A stretch of DNA of 64,000 bases from positions 2,548,001 to 2,612,000 of the forward strand of contig JAMXDE010000006.1 in NCBI GenBank assembly GCA_026770025.1, given 5' to 3'. This document shows, piece after piece, positions 44,572 to 56,871 of this stretch. Numbering within the stretch: the stretch's first letter is position 1; each line of letters opens with the position of its first letter. Under the pieces are notes generated by a model. It was not told where the DNA came from, searched no databases, and saw nothing but the letters and a program-made list of their open reading frames with translations. The position numbers and the translations under genes are program-made. This stretch comes from Craspedostauros australis. Its lineage: Eukaryota; Bacillariophyta; Bacillariophyceae; Mastogloiales; Achnanthaceae.

Positions 44572-46259
44572 ATGGCAGCAGTCGATTCAGGAGCCGCTGT
44601 AAGTGATTGCACTATCCAACACGATTGATGGAAGAACTTGACATACACGAAGTCCCCGCGTGCATGTGCATTGTATGCGAATGATCAGATGAATGAATGA
44701 ATGAATGAATGAATGAATTGGATGAATGAAATGATGACAATCCACCGCCTCTCCTAAACTCACTCTCACCTCATTCCAAATCCCATCATTGCAATCATTC
44801 TGCACATCGAAAACAACAACAACAACAATAACGACAACAACAACAACAACGACAACAACAGGGCGAGTGGAAGAAGTACTCCACCTACGCCATCAACACC
44901 GATCCAGACCAGGATGACAAGGCCACAGAGATCAAGCTCTGCAGCTTCGCCCGCCCGCACATGCGAGCATTCCACTGCTCGTGGTGGTGCTTCTTCATCG
45001 CTTTCTTCATCTGGTTCGCCATCGCCCCACTCCTCAGTGAGATCCGTGACGACCTCGGCCTGAGCAAGGAGGAAGTGTGGACATCCAGCATCGTCGGTGT
45101 CGGAGGAACCATCTTCATGCGCTTCGTCCTTGGACCAGGATGCGACAAGTTCGGTGCCCGCATCCTCTTCACCCTCGTCCTCTGCTCCGCCTCCATCCCA
45201 ACAGCCTGCACAGGATTCGTCCAGACCGCCACAGGACTCGCCGTCCTCCGTCTCTTCATCGGTGTTGCTGGTGGTACCTTCGTCATGTGCCAGTACTGGG
45301 CCAGCCGCATGTTCACCAGAGAGGTCGTCGGAACCGCCAACGCGCTCTGCGGAGGATGGGGTAACCTCGGAGGAGGTGTCACTCAGCTCGTCATGGGATC
45401 CGCCCTCTTCCCTCTCTTCAAGGAACTCTTCGACGGAGACTCCGAGCAGGCCTGGAGAACAGTCTCCATCATCCCGGCCGTCGTCGCCTTCGCATCCGGT
45501 GTCATCGTCTACTTGATCAGCGATGATGCTCCAAAGGGTAACTACAGTGAGATGAAGGCACATGGAGTCATGGCCGAGGTGAGCGCCGCCGCCTCCTTCC
45601 GCAGCGGAGCCACCAACTTCAACACTTGGGTCCTGTTCATCCAGTACGCATGCTGCTTCGGAGTCGAGCTGACCATGAACAACGCCGCCGCCCTCTACTT
45701 CAAGGATGAGTTCGACCAGTCCACCGAGTCTGCTGCCGCCATCGCCTCCATCTTCGGATGGATGAACCTGTTCGCCCGCGGAATCGGAGGCTTCCTCAGT
45801 GACAAGGCCAACGCCAGCATCGGAATGCGCGGACGCATCTGGGTCCAGACCATCCTCCTGTTCTGCGAGGGAGCCCTTGTGCTGGTCTTCGCCAACACCG
45901 GAACTCTCGGAGCTGCCATCGCCGTCATGGTCTTCTTCTCTCTGTTCGTCCAGGCCGCCGAGGGATCCACTTACGGTATCGTCCCATACGTCGACCCACC
46001 GGCCACAGGATCCATCTCTGGAATCGTCGGAGCCGGAGGCAACTCTGGAGCTGTTGGATTCGGACTTGGATTCCGCCAGCTTGGATACAAGAGCGCCTTC
46101 GTCATCATGGGCTGCACCATTCTGGGATCCGCCTTCTTCTCCGTCCTCATCAACATCAAGGGCCACGCCGGCCTTTTGTGCGGAGAGGATGCCCCAGTCC
46201 AGACCAAGACCACCCTGGCCGTCCCAGAGCCAAAGGACGACAAGGACGACGAGGCCTAG
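44572..46259 (+). CDS. NRT2: High-affinity nitrate transporter NRT2 (NNP family, MFS)
   Basis: Exon 1 (44572-44598) encodes MAAVDSGAA and exon 2 (44862-46259) starts GEWKKYSTYAINTDPDQDD; the protein has 474 residues. It is a 12-span major-facilitator protein importing nitrate (or nitrite) with protons or sodium at the plasma membrane. Diagnostic motifs: the Arg of span 2 (R96 in FMRFVLGPGCDKFGAR), nitrate signature 1 (about 170-188, ALCGGWGNLGGGVTQL), the second substrate Arg (R315) and signature 2 (about 395-411, SGIVGAGGNSGAVGFG). The C-terminal tail is acidic and charged. The intron (44599-44861) carries seven GAAT repeats and ends in a CAA-repeat instead of a pyrimidine tract. Codon choice is strongly C-ending, as expected of a highly expressed gene. 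A truncated copy lies upstream at 41979-42095. Confidence 0.97.
44691..44718 (+). repeat. GAAT microsatellite in the NRT2 intron
   Basis: Seven perfect GAAT units inside the single intron of NRT2, a likely length-polymorphic site. Confidence 0.9.
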
Positions 46260-47940
46260 GCAACAGCAGCCAGCCAGTGGTCCCCTGGTGTTCACGAATT
46301 GCCTCTCACAGCAGAAACGGCAACAGCAACAGCAGCGGCAACCACATTGCATGTCCCAATAATTTTGATTTCTAGCACCGTTCTTCACGTGGTGTTTCTA
46401 ACAGTCTAACACAAACCAACAGCAAAACAGCAAGCGAGCAAACGCATGATTAGTATATTATTAGCACGATGGTGGGTGGCGGATGGCAGCAACGCAAGGA
46501 ACGATAGCTCTGCTGGATGTGCAGCATCGTCTTGTCGCAGCATGAAAACTCTGCGGGTATGGTCATGCCCCGGTGTCATGCCATGCATGATCTTATCATG
46601 GCATGGCATGGGATGTGGTAAGGGGTGGGAGATGACAACGCGGAGACTACGATGTTGGTGCAGCAGATTGAGACAAGCACTAGATACTGCAGAATGCTGT
46701 CTGGTTTGTTTCAATTAGTACGGACAGGTGGCGGGCAGATGATGATTCTGCATTCATTGCATGCTCCATCTTCAGTCTCGAGGACGGTGACAACCTGGGG
46801 CAGAGGTGTGATTGTCGGCACCCCCAATCAGTCTGAGCACCAAAGTGACGAATTGATTGATGCTGGTTCAGTGGTTTCACACACACGTACCGCTTGTATT
46901 CGTTCGAAACATGGGCGCACAAAGGATGGCAAACGGTCACGGAGTTGGATGTGGTGTTGTGTTCAGAGTTGAAACGATGCCAATACTCGTGCAGGAGTCA
47001 GCCTATGAATCATCCAGTCGATTCGATGAATGCAACAAGCACCAAGTAACCCTGGTTCAGCCCAGGATGAAGATATTGCAGATCATCCGACAGGGATGGA
47101 ACCTGCCGGTGAAGGTTATGGGCATCTCCATGAATGTTCCTGTGACTTTCGGAGGCATTCTTCGCATTCATTGTGTTGTGCAATCAAGGTTGAACCATCG
47201 ACCTCTCCCATCTCCCCCAACAACCACGGGCTGCCTCCATACGAGTACGTATGGTGCAACTATTCGCCCATGGAGCAAACCTTCTCTGTCAGCATCGGTC
47301 TCTGCGTCTGTTTGTGCAAAAGGCGACACACAGAGGGCATACGTTCACAAACAGACATACCGTTGTCTGTCTGTATGTGGAAATGCGTGTGTGTTTGTGC
47401 CTGTCTGTTTACCTGTCAACCAACAGATTCATGATCGACAACGACTGTGCTTCACCCGAGTCGTCCCCGAAGTCTTCGCAAGCGCACGAGTAGTTCGTTT
47501 GAGTACGACTATGAAAACTGGCATCTACTGGTGTAAATGCGGATCATAGTATACCATGCTCTATCATGACCAATGCCCATAGAGTACTCGCATTCTGCTC
47601 ATCCCGTTCTTGGCAATCCGCTGAAACCAATCATACCCAGAGGACGACTTGGTTGATCCAGGAAGATGCCCTCCACTTCTCGCCATGCCTGAGAGGGAAA
47701 CAACACGAATGATCGCAAACCCTGTGCGATTGTGGCCTGCCCTGTGATCGCCTCCTCTGCTCGGGTCCTTGTCGAAGTTTCTTTTCCGCATTCCACATCA
47801 ACACGACAGCACCTTTGGTCTGAGATCGTTCAAGTATTCGCAGTACCTGCGCACCGCCCGTTGCGCCTATAGCACTCTACTGACTTTCTCCTCTTTCTCT
47901 TTCTCACTCTGACTCATGGAAAGCAACATCTGATACTGTA
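46260..47940. other. Intergenic between NRT2 and the TIR element
   Basis: It contains the NRT2 3' UTR with a CAG/CAA-rich stretch and, at 46577-46610, an imperfect hairpin (CATGCCATGCATGAT, a three-base loop, then its near complement with one bulged base). TACTCGCA occurs at 47585. No gene is seen. Confidence 0.5.
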
Positions 47941-47948
47941 CCATACGA

Positions 47949-47985
47949 CCCCATTCAGGATAGAAACGTACGTTTTTGCGGATTT
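47949..47985 (+). repeat. Left terminal inverted repeat
   Basis: 37 bp, reverse complement of 54254-54290 with one mismatch (position 18 of the repeat). The outer edge abuts the 8-bp duplication CCATACGA. Confidence 0.9.
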
Positions 47986-48845
47986 TTAAGATAAGCACTT
48001 AGATCATCCTATTATGTTGCATAGAGTATATGAGTGAAGTTACAAGATCCTGGGCCTTATAGTTAAAAAGTTTATATTTTTCGCATTAGTCTACGACTAG
48101 AAACGTTGAGCATGCGGACGTTGAGAGGCACATAGGGTTCGGAATCGCCAGTCGTGCTTCGGCTCGCTGTCCAGTCGTGTCCATCATCGGCGCTCTCGCA
48201 TTTCGCACGGGTGAGACGGTTGGGTGCGAAGAAATGATGAGGATTGCGCAGTGGCGGCAGGCTTGCTGCGGCCGATGCTTCGTCTGGGCTGCCGATCAGG
48301 CATCGCAATCCAGAGTTGTGGGTTGGTGGGTAATCCAGATCTTGATGCCCAGCTTGACTTCCACACTGCTTTGTTCTCTGTTCTGCTGCTATTCACGGCC
48401 ATCGTTGGCTTCTGGCCGTTGTTCATCTGCTTTGCTCTTGGCTTTTTGTTTCAGTGTCAATTACTTGATTCTTCCGAATTGAACGCAGTTTTGTGTATTT
48501 TCCCGTTTCCGGAGACGCATGATTTTCTTGTTCTCAACGTATTTCACGTTTTGGACGAGAACAAAGGCCTGACGTCATCAAATATTGATTCCAAATTTCT
48601 GATTTCTGATCATGTGTCGGCGAGAGGTGTTCTCCACGATACTGTTTGAATTTTCAGCGACCAATCATTTCTTCTCGATGTCGCACAATATCTTCACGAA
48701 AGAGGGACAGACCTTGTATTTGGCAGTGAATACCAGCAGCAGTTGGGGTCTTGGTGGGAGAGAGTGCAACTCGTGATCCTGTTGTGTTGGGTGCAATCTC
48801 TCCAAGTTCGCCAACCTCTATCGCACCCACACACCACAAGCTACG

Positions 48846-48853
48846 ATTCCAAC

Positions 48854-48887
<34 letters not shown>

Positions 48888-48893
48888 ACAATC
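48846..48893 (+). repeat. CAA-rich microsatellite
   Basis: AACAACAACAAC-type run with a few CGA interruptions inside the TIR element; similar runs occur in the NRT2 intron and at about 55880-55918. Confidence 0.8.
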
Positions 48894-50699
48894 TAACCAC
48901 AAAAGCAGCTCCTGAAGAATCTGCGTTGTGACCGCCAGTTGTCATGATCAGAGATTGTTCCATGGAAGCAATTGAAAGTACAACTGGCATTCATTACTGA
49001 ATTCATTGTTGGGGGCAACACGCATCTTGCACACTCAAAATTTGTCACTCTGCCTGGGAAACCTTTGACCGCGCGAGATGTTTGCGCTCCGCGCGTGCAA
49101 CACTTGTGATGTTGACATCTGTCGAAGGACCACTTTCGATTTGCATTGTCCACGTCGCGTGCAATGATTGGTGTAAAAACAAGTCCATTTGGTCGAGGGT
49201 TGTGACATGTTGGTGATTCCTTCGGTCTCTCTTGGGTCATTCATCCAAGGACTGTCGGATGAAGGATCAGGCATGTGCTGCCGGGATCGATCAGTGTTTG
49301 CAGATCAAGATGGTGGCACTCAAGTATCAGATCGGTGTTGCCCCTGGCATCTGGCCTAGCATGAGTATCCATTTGATTTTCATTCTTTCCATGCTTTGTG
49401 ACCGACGGCAAAGGTATGAGCTTAATGCTCAACTCGATTGCAGCGGACAATGATGGCGATAGTAGTATTCAATGACATGAAAGTTGCTGGATGGTCCAAG
49501 TGTTGAGGGTTCGCACACAGCAGTATAGCATGATGCATGCCATGCAACAGAGATGAAGAACAACTCCAACGCAATACGCACCATGTGGTGTCAGAGTCTG
49601 AGCCACGAATGCAATGTTCCCATACACGCACAATGCCATCACCGATGCACTTACCTGGTGCAGGGCACCCCATCTTCTGCATGCTTTTTGCAATCCTCCC
49701 ATCAACCCTCTTCCGGTGTCGCCTTGCGCATGTGGACGACTGACCCATAGAAGCAACGTCTGCACGAGGCAACCGATCTTGCGATCGGCGTATTCCAACA
49801 ACAATGGACCCCACATGACAGGGTATGTGAGCAGTCATCTCCCCTCTTCCAATATCTTCTCCTCACTTCTTTCCATCGTCAGGCGCACCCTGACACAAAG
49901 TCGGCATACGTCTCAAGTCTAGTGTATGCCATCTGGGATCTGTGCGCATGGCCAGAGTAGGAAGGCATAATATGGCCAAGGCCCAAGCTCCAACTACATG
50001 GCAACCAACTTGTGTACGTTGCTGCTGCGTATTCTGGTGTATGCAGAGCCTGACAGGACTGTTTCCATGACTGCACCGAATGCTGATCGCTGGATGCACT
50101 AAAACACTGACATCGGCGCGTGTGTAGAGGCAGCATCTTTGCCCAGTCGCCAACAGCCAAGTTTTCGCAACCTGGGCACATTCCATGCAGACATATAGAT
50201 GCGGCGCATCGCTAGTCCCATGCATTGTTGCCTCCTCCTCATGCTTGTAGCCTGTGTTGCAACACATCTCACCTATTCTAGTCATTCAATGCTGCCAACA
50301 CGGATACCCTGGGCAGCCAACGCGCTCTCGTGGTATGATCGTTGCTCGTTGCATGTGACCTTCGCCGAGTTTCTGCCAAGTATTTGAACGGATTGACTGA
50401 TGACAATCATGAGCCAAAAGAATTGATTCTGATGGTGCAGAGGCCATCAGCAATGAACCGCGACTGTGCTCATGGCATACCATTTCACTGTTGCCATTGC
50501 CCTCGTCATGGCGCATTCGACGTGTTCCATTCTCCAATGATGCAGGTTGGGCATAAAGCCCGACGCACAGGCTCGCATCAGCAATCTGACCACCACACAT
50601 ATGCGAATGAGCTCGGTTGTGATGTGTTTTCCTCAACTCTCGTGTCGGTTGTACTGCATCTTCTTTCGGCTGTCTATCACTGTGGCGAACTCCTCGCAC

Positions 50700-52806
50700 A
50701 ATGGACACCACAGCTGGTGCTTGAGCTTTGTTCTCCTGATGAGGTGGGGTCAGAGTTTAATAGAGATGGAGGGATTCACAATGACTGCTGCAAGGATAGA
50801 CTTGAACGGCAGTTGCAAATCTTGCCGTATTCGCTTGTAGGATGGCCAGTCAATCATGAGAGCCTTCATTTCCGTTCGGTGCGCTTACATCAACTACCTT
50901 GGCCCCATGTGTTCATCCGCATCCTTGGGGGCATCGTCTGTGCTTTCTTTGTGGGCTACTGCCTGTACTTTTCTTGTCCCCACTTCCGCTTCCACATTCT
51001 TCATGATCTTTGCTTTCAGCTTATTCGCACAATGCTTTATTCACCTGATACATTTTCTGATTAGTCCGTCCTGGTATGTGCTGAAACGTCTTTTCCTCCA
51101 GACACATGATTATTGGCATAAGAGACACACTAGAGAACATCAGAGATTCGGTCTGGCCACCACCTGGCAATCATGTGACGCCAAGTTTAACTTGATCTAC
51201 TTCCCAACTAAACCTGAAGTGACACCACCTTCAATGACCTCAAGATTCATCAATGGAATGTGGAATCGACAGAGCCATGGAATGGTGATGAGTGACATGG
51301 ACACAGGAGACGTCATTGCCACATCATGGGTCATCTCCACATCAGAACAAGATTGCAAAGATGCATGACCGAGAGCTGTCCTTGAACACAGCAACATGAG
51401 ATACAACTCAATGAAGATAACATAGATTCAGAAGTCACTCTACCCAATCAGTGCCTTCGTTACACCAGCTCATTGCCATCTTCCTGAAAGACTTGATCTC
51501 TCTTGACGGATTCGTGTGATTTCGCTGTTTACAATAACAGGATAACACAGCTCCTCCACAGGCTGTTCTGACTCTTGAAGGTGGACAGAGGTGTTCAAAT
51601 GCTCTCACACATGTGTGTGGATGGTCTTGCTGGACTCGTGAACACAACCACAGATGACCCATCTGGATCCTTCGAGATGGTACGTAACATTTTTGGAATT
51701 CACTCTGTGTTGATTGTTGTTGCTGAGCCAAGGCTGCTTCATCTGGAAGGAGAATAAGTTCAAAGAGGATAGGCTTGTTAGACTTGGTGCTTTGAAGATG
51801 GTTCTGGACAAGGGGCAAATGAGGGAGGATTCGAATTCATCTTCCATGCTGCGACCATTGAGGTTGGGATCAGCAGGGAAGATGTGAGCTGATGCATCCT
51901 GGCAGTTCACATGGAAGACAGCATGACCAGGGGTCTGTGTGGAATGGAATAACACTGTCCCTGGTAGTTTATCATTGTGCACCTGGGACGGAAAGTTGTT
52001 GCACAAGTTGCTGTTCAAGGAAATCGCCTCCTTGGCAATGATAGGCGTCTGCATTCGTTCCCCGCGCAACCTTGTGGAAAATGCTACCGACATATGCCGA
52101 TGAGCATCACGGACAGTGCCAACGTTCTGATTGCCCATGGACCAATTTCAAAGGTTGTACATGGGGGAGAATCCAATTGGCAGTGAGCTCTTGTCATGGT
52201 CACAAGGTCACAATCATGTTGGCTGTGGAGGATGGGACCCAGTTTGCTCAAATCCAGCCGACTTGGTGTTGCAAGGCAGTTCAAAGCCATTTCGATTGGC
52301 ACTCCTTCCTTGTGGTTGTTGGAATCATGATGATATCACCAGTTGCAGGAGTATTAGACCTTGTTTTGACATCTGGTGTCCTGAGCGTATATGGTGCATG
52401 GCACGGGCCACTGCTGTAAAAATGGTGGCAGGATGAGGAGGTGTGGCTGCAAGGAACCTTGCACAATGCCTCCTGCCTCCTCTTCTTGTTCCTGTTCCGC
52501 TGCTGCTGGAGTTGGCACGCCCTCTGTTGCGGATCGAATTGGTACTGCTGATCCTGATGTAATTAAGGATCCTGGTGCAGCCAAAGATATCAGGATTTGT
52601 ACCAACAAAGGCACACAGTTCTTGCTGGAACCTGTCTTCTGTTGACACCAATGGCACAATAGCCAGCAACTCTCTCCAGTTTTGTACAGACTGCACAAAA
52701 GGGTGCATGGTTGATGTCTTGGCGTGCTCTTCACAACAGGAGTAGATGAGATGATGCTGCTATTGCTGCTACTCAATCCTATTGGTTCTTCTCCAGCAAC
52801 CTCCAC
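50700..52806 (-). pseudogene. Fragmented coding-like stretches inside the TIR element
   Basis: On the minus strand, separate open segments of 100-180 codons (about 52806-52354, 52138-51605 and 51818-51435) and, around 50900-50700, a segment reading MKALMIDWPSYKRIRQDLQL then LWCPLCEEFATVIDSRKK after a stop suggest a decayed element gene with CX2C features. No catalytic DDE or hAT dimerisation motif could be found. I cannot rule out that some segments are exons of a gene with unseen introns. Confidence 0.3.
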
Positions 52807-54253
52807 GGTTCTGATGTATGTGCATGTTCCAAGGATGTTGGTGGCTGGAGGCTTTGGATGCAGTCGTCATGATGGCCATGTTGTCTCTTGTGGCCACCTG
52901 CTTGCCTGCTGATGGTTGGATGGTTGGAGGGACGGAGGGAGGGACAATGCCATCTATTCGTGCATCGTGCAAGCTCACATGGGATGCTGTGAAAAGCATG
53001 GACCTGGCCTGGTAGAAGTATGATGGGTCTGTACATGTATGGGAGAGCAGAATTGATGTGAGGTGTGTCTGTGGACGGATCTTTTCCCAGAGTATACCAC
53101 GCTCAGCACCAACATTGCAATACGTTGGCAGTGCATGCCAGGTTGACTACTTCCATGGGTGCATGGAAAAGTTGGTGGATGGATGGGCCAGCCCATGTGA
53201 TAATGCTGGAATAGACTGTATTCCATGTCGAAGGCAAGGATGGCAACAGTCGAGAAAAACTGTCACACTCAACGCACCCTCCCACAGATCACCAGATGCA
53301 AAACGTTGAACGGATCATCCGATGTGACCGCAGCAGCCAAAAAAGCTGTCGCGGCTAGTAGCAGTCTGCCCTTGACTTTGCTTCCCCTGCAAAACCAGAT
53401 ACGAAACACTCTTTGGCTGATCTGCACCATCACTGGTTGTCCGATTCTCAGCAGAATGGTTTGACAGTAGAGCCCATTCTCGTGTTGTTTGTCTGCTCGA
53501 TCCTTCAAAATGACAAATTCAACGTCTGTCCCACCACCAGGATCAGAAGCACCAAAACGTGCTCTGACGCCAGATCATGCAAACGGAACCATGGAATTGG
53601 AAAAAATGTGGTCATTTGGTACCTTCTTCCAGCCCAAATCGTGTTGCGATTTGCACAATGATGGCTGCCACAACAGGAAAGGTCAAAATCAACCAACAAG
53701 CACTGAAACACAACAAAGGAAACAACACTGCCGCCACCAGTCTCTTTCCGCGTCGTGCCATCAGCTCAGCAAGGGGAGAGATGCAGGTTGCGCAGGACTT
53801 TGTATGTACAAACTAAGCTTAACATTAAATAGTATAATATCATACAATATTTTGCATACCACAGGATAAGCCACTGTGATCCATTACATTATAGAATACT
53901 GTGTTGTGTGGTATTCGCAAGTGTTGCTGTTGCTGTGAACATGGACGTGCAGGAACGCTGCCACCAACGCTGTGCTGTTTGACACAACACACACACAAAC
54001 GAGGAAGCACACAACAGAACCAAATCACCAACAACGCAAGGAATCAAGGCAACACCGAATCTGCGACAACGTCACCATCCACAACATTGGATTCCATTGC
54101 CGTCTGATATCGACCGTCAAAGACGTCATCAATTCTGTCTATGGCGAAGACAAGTCAGCCAGGTATTTGTGTCGTAGAAGCTAGCTAAATGTATCTAACC
54201 CTAATGGACAACACGAAAAATCATGTTCTAAAAATATCACGTGTTACGATGTC

Positions 54254-54290
54254 AAATCCGCAAAAACGTACGATTCTATCCTGAATGGGG
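54254..54290 (-). repeat. Right terminal inverted repeat
   Basis: 37 bp, inverted counterpart of 47949-47985; followed by CCATACGA at 54291-54298. Confidence 0.9.
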
Positions 54291-54298
54291 CCATACGA

Positions 54299-56871
54299 TC
54301 TCGCCTGCGAAGCTTGCCTCCGACAGTAGCGAAGCATCACGTTTCGCAGTTCGCAGTTCGCTGAATGCCTTGCGCTGCACTGTTGTTGGTTCGGATTCAC
54401 ACTTGTCCAAACTCTGGATCGCACTATACTCCAGAGAAGAGTGCGCATTTGCACTGATCTACTCTATTCGTACTCTTGCTCTGTCGCGGTATTATGCCCG
54501 TGTAACTCCTGTCGATGATCCTTCGTTCTGTGTGAAGGCGCCTCAGCACGTTGCTCGTCATCAGGCGAACGTTGCTCTCGTGACCTCCAACAGCTTCGTA
54601 GCTTGTGCTTGCGCTCGCAGCAAGTTCAAACACCCAACAGGAAGCCAATCGCTATTCTATTCGTACTCTGCCATACAACTCAGATCTCTCCACTGTTCGT
54701 GCCCTGTGGAGCACAGTGTCCACGATCGATGTACAGCCTCCCTCAATCCCGAGGATGGATCTGGGAGCGCGAATGTCAAGCAGACATTGAGCCTCAGATC
54801 TTGATTCCAGGATTGCGCGGTCCAGCACCGAAGTTTGGTGTGGGGCGTATTTGCGACATGCTCTGATTTGTTCCCGAGGTGTACTGGTATAGGGTAGAGA
54901 GAGCAGAGAGGATCCTCTCAGATTCATTCACGCAGCTCTAGCCAATCTCATCATTTCTGCCAATGTCTCTCCACGAGTACAGAGCAGAGAGAGAGAGAGA
55001 GGGCTCGCTCTTGTTGGAGTCTTCCGATCTCGCAGTCTCTCATGTTCAGACCAGGTATCCGTCAGCGCAACCTCCTTCCAGTCTTTTTTCGGGAGCATCT
55101 TGCGTGTGATGTTAGCGGCTGTACGGAAACTGGAGCAACTGTGTCCAAATTGTGAGAGAGCAGCGATAGGAGGGCACTATTAGTACATGTGCCTTCACTT
55201 CTACCCGAGTGAGTTTTCCGTGCATGATTGTGTCCGAAGCGTCACATAACGAACGGCATTCAACTTCATCTGCGCGTGCCCAGCCCGGTTGTTGACGTGC
55301 CAACATCGCCGAACGCCGATGACAGAGGACTAGTTGTTGATGCGTGCGCTTCTTCTGCTGTCGAACCTCAAGCGAAAGTGTGTTGGGCGTAACACTCGAT
55401 TCACAACGATCAAAACTGCATGACGAGGCAACACTGGTGCGAACATCAACGACGACTCTGTGCCGACGAGTGACGAACAATCGGACACACTCAAACGACC
55501 ACGATTGATGCATCCACGAATAGACACCTGTGGGGGGCAGTTCAAAATGCAATAATTGGCTCTATTTCATAGCGTTTAAGTCATAAATCGCTTGTTTCCG
55601 CCTAGTTCTTATCCTCGACGGAATAATATGGCATTTTTGTTCTTTTTTGGATAATTGGTGCTTTCCCCCCAAAATTCGCCCGAGTTGCTTTCGCTCTTCG
55701 TCATTGCTCCATTTCCCCACTTTACACTGTGTCGGTGTTTGCTGAGCGTGTTTTCGTCTCCGGTCCGCGCAAAACAAGGCTGCTGTCTTGGGCCAGCGCA
55801 GAGCACACAAAACTCACAACCCCAACACTCTCCACAGAGATCATTGCTCCACAGAGCACTTCGTTCCTGTTACAATCACAATCACAACCACAACCACAAC
55901 AATAACAACAACAACAACAGGTACACCAACATCACCACTGCAACAGTGTTTCGTCCATGGGTGGCTCCTGTATGCGATGCAACTGGAATTCGTCTGTTCC
56001 AACAGTTCTTCCTGCACCAGCAATGATGTCCGGTGAATTAGTTGCTTGGTTGCCACTGTGCCACAGCAACAATGGAATGCTTGGCTGTAGTTCGTTGTAT
56101 GCCTCAATTTGTGTTCGATACACGTTGTGTTCGCCCATCATGCAGATCAAACAAGGGGCTTCCTGTGGGTGGCTGCATTCCCTCCATGCACAAAACTGTC
56201 CATTTGCTTGCACTCCTTGTCCTGGTTTCCGAATGACCAGGACCGCCATGGTAGGATTGCAACGGAGGTGATTCTGTCCACACCGTCTCTCTGGATTTTG
56301 GTGTCCTTCTTTTGTTGTTGTCAGGTGTGTTGGTACAGCCGTTCGTTCCTTCGTTGACATGTCAATGACTATCCTTGTTGTTGGGAATGAGGTTCATGTG
56401 CATGCTCGTATTGTCAGTTCTGTTGAGATCATCAACATACAGTGGGGCATTTTAGTGTCGACCTTCTAGGCAACGCAAAACACTCCGAAGCTGGTGGGGA
56501 TGCCATGCTCCTTTTCGTACATCCGCATTATCTACATGCCACCCTCAAGCAAGGTGCATTGCAGTGAACAGCTAAACATGCATTGTGTTGTGAAACCATA
56601 ACAGTGTTGTGTTGGCCATTCGTGCTACATGGTTGTTGTAGTCTTTTCTTTGGAGGTGCCAGTGTTGTTTTCCGTTTTCCTTCTCACAACATGGGTGCTC
56701 GCACATGCGTACGCACTCTTCTGCAATTCACTGACAGCCACAACAAACTCCATTGCGGGTAGCACCAACGCAAATGACAAACAACAACGCAGCTACTTGT
56801 GCAACACCAGATGAACAATACGACATTGAGGTAGGGACTATGTGAGAAAATTATATTATGCACCAGACGGC
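54299..56871. other. Gene-poor stretch between the TIR element and the transposase
   Basis: It contains a GA microsatellite (about 54980-55003) and CAA/CACAAC repeats (about 55868-55918). Open frames of up to 187 codons exist but overlap each other on both strands and have no family resemblance. A minus-strand frame at 56360-55932 could be another transposon remnant, but nothing in it is diagnostic. The left end of the transposase element must lie here, yet I found no inverted repeat that marks it. Confidence 0.45.

Larger units (their letters stand above)
47941..54298. mobile_element. Non-LTR-type DNA transposon with 37-bp TIRs and 8-bp target duplication, degenerate interior
   Basis: The terminal inverted repeats 47949-47985 and 54254-54290 match at 36 of 37 positions. 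They begin CCCCATTCAGGATAG at the outer edge, and an exact 8-bp direct repeat CCATACGA lies immediately outside both (47941-47948 and 54291-54298). The element proper is 6342 bp. An 8-bp duplication is typical of hAT and of Kyakuja-Dileera-Zisupton (KDZ) elements and rules out PIF/Harbinger (3 bp) and Tc1/mariner (TA). No intact transposase is visible. Several minus-strand stretches (about 50900-50700, 52140-51600 and 52800-52330) have coding-like runs, one with a CPLCEE zinc-finger-like motif, but they are broken by stops and shifts. Class placement beyond the duplication length is not possible by eye. Confidence 0.82.

Noticed and set aside
44766-46388. 540-codon open frame on the minus strand
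   Set aside because: Antisense to NRT2 exon 2; it results from the strong C-ending codon use of that gene.
50342-51064. 240-codon plus-strand frame inside the TIR element
   Set aside because: No family resemblance; the minus strand of the same DNA has more convincing, though broken, coding-like segments.
54241-54804. 187-codon frame running across the right TIR
   Set aside because: It spans the transposon boundary and has no resemblance to known proteins.
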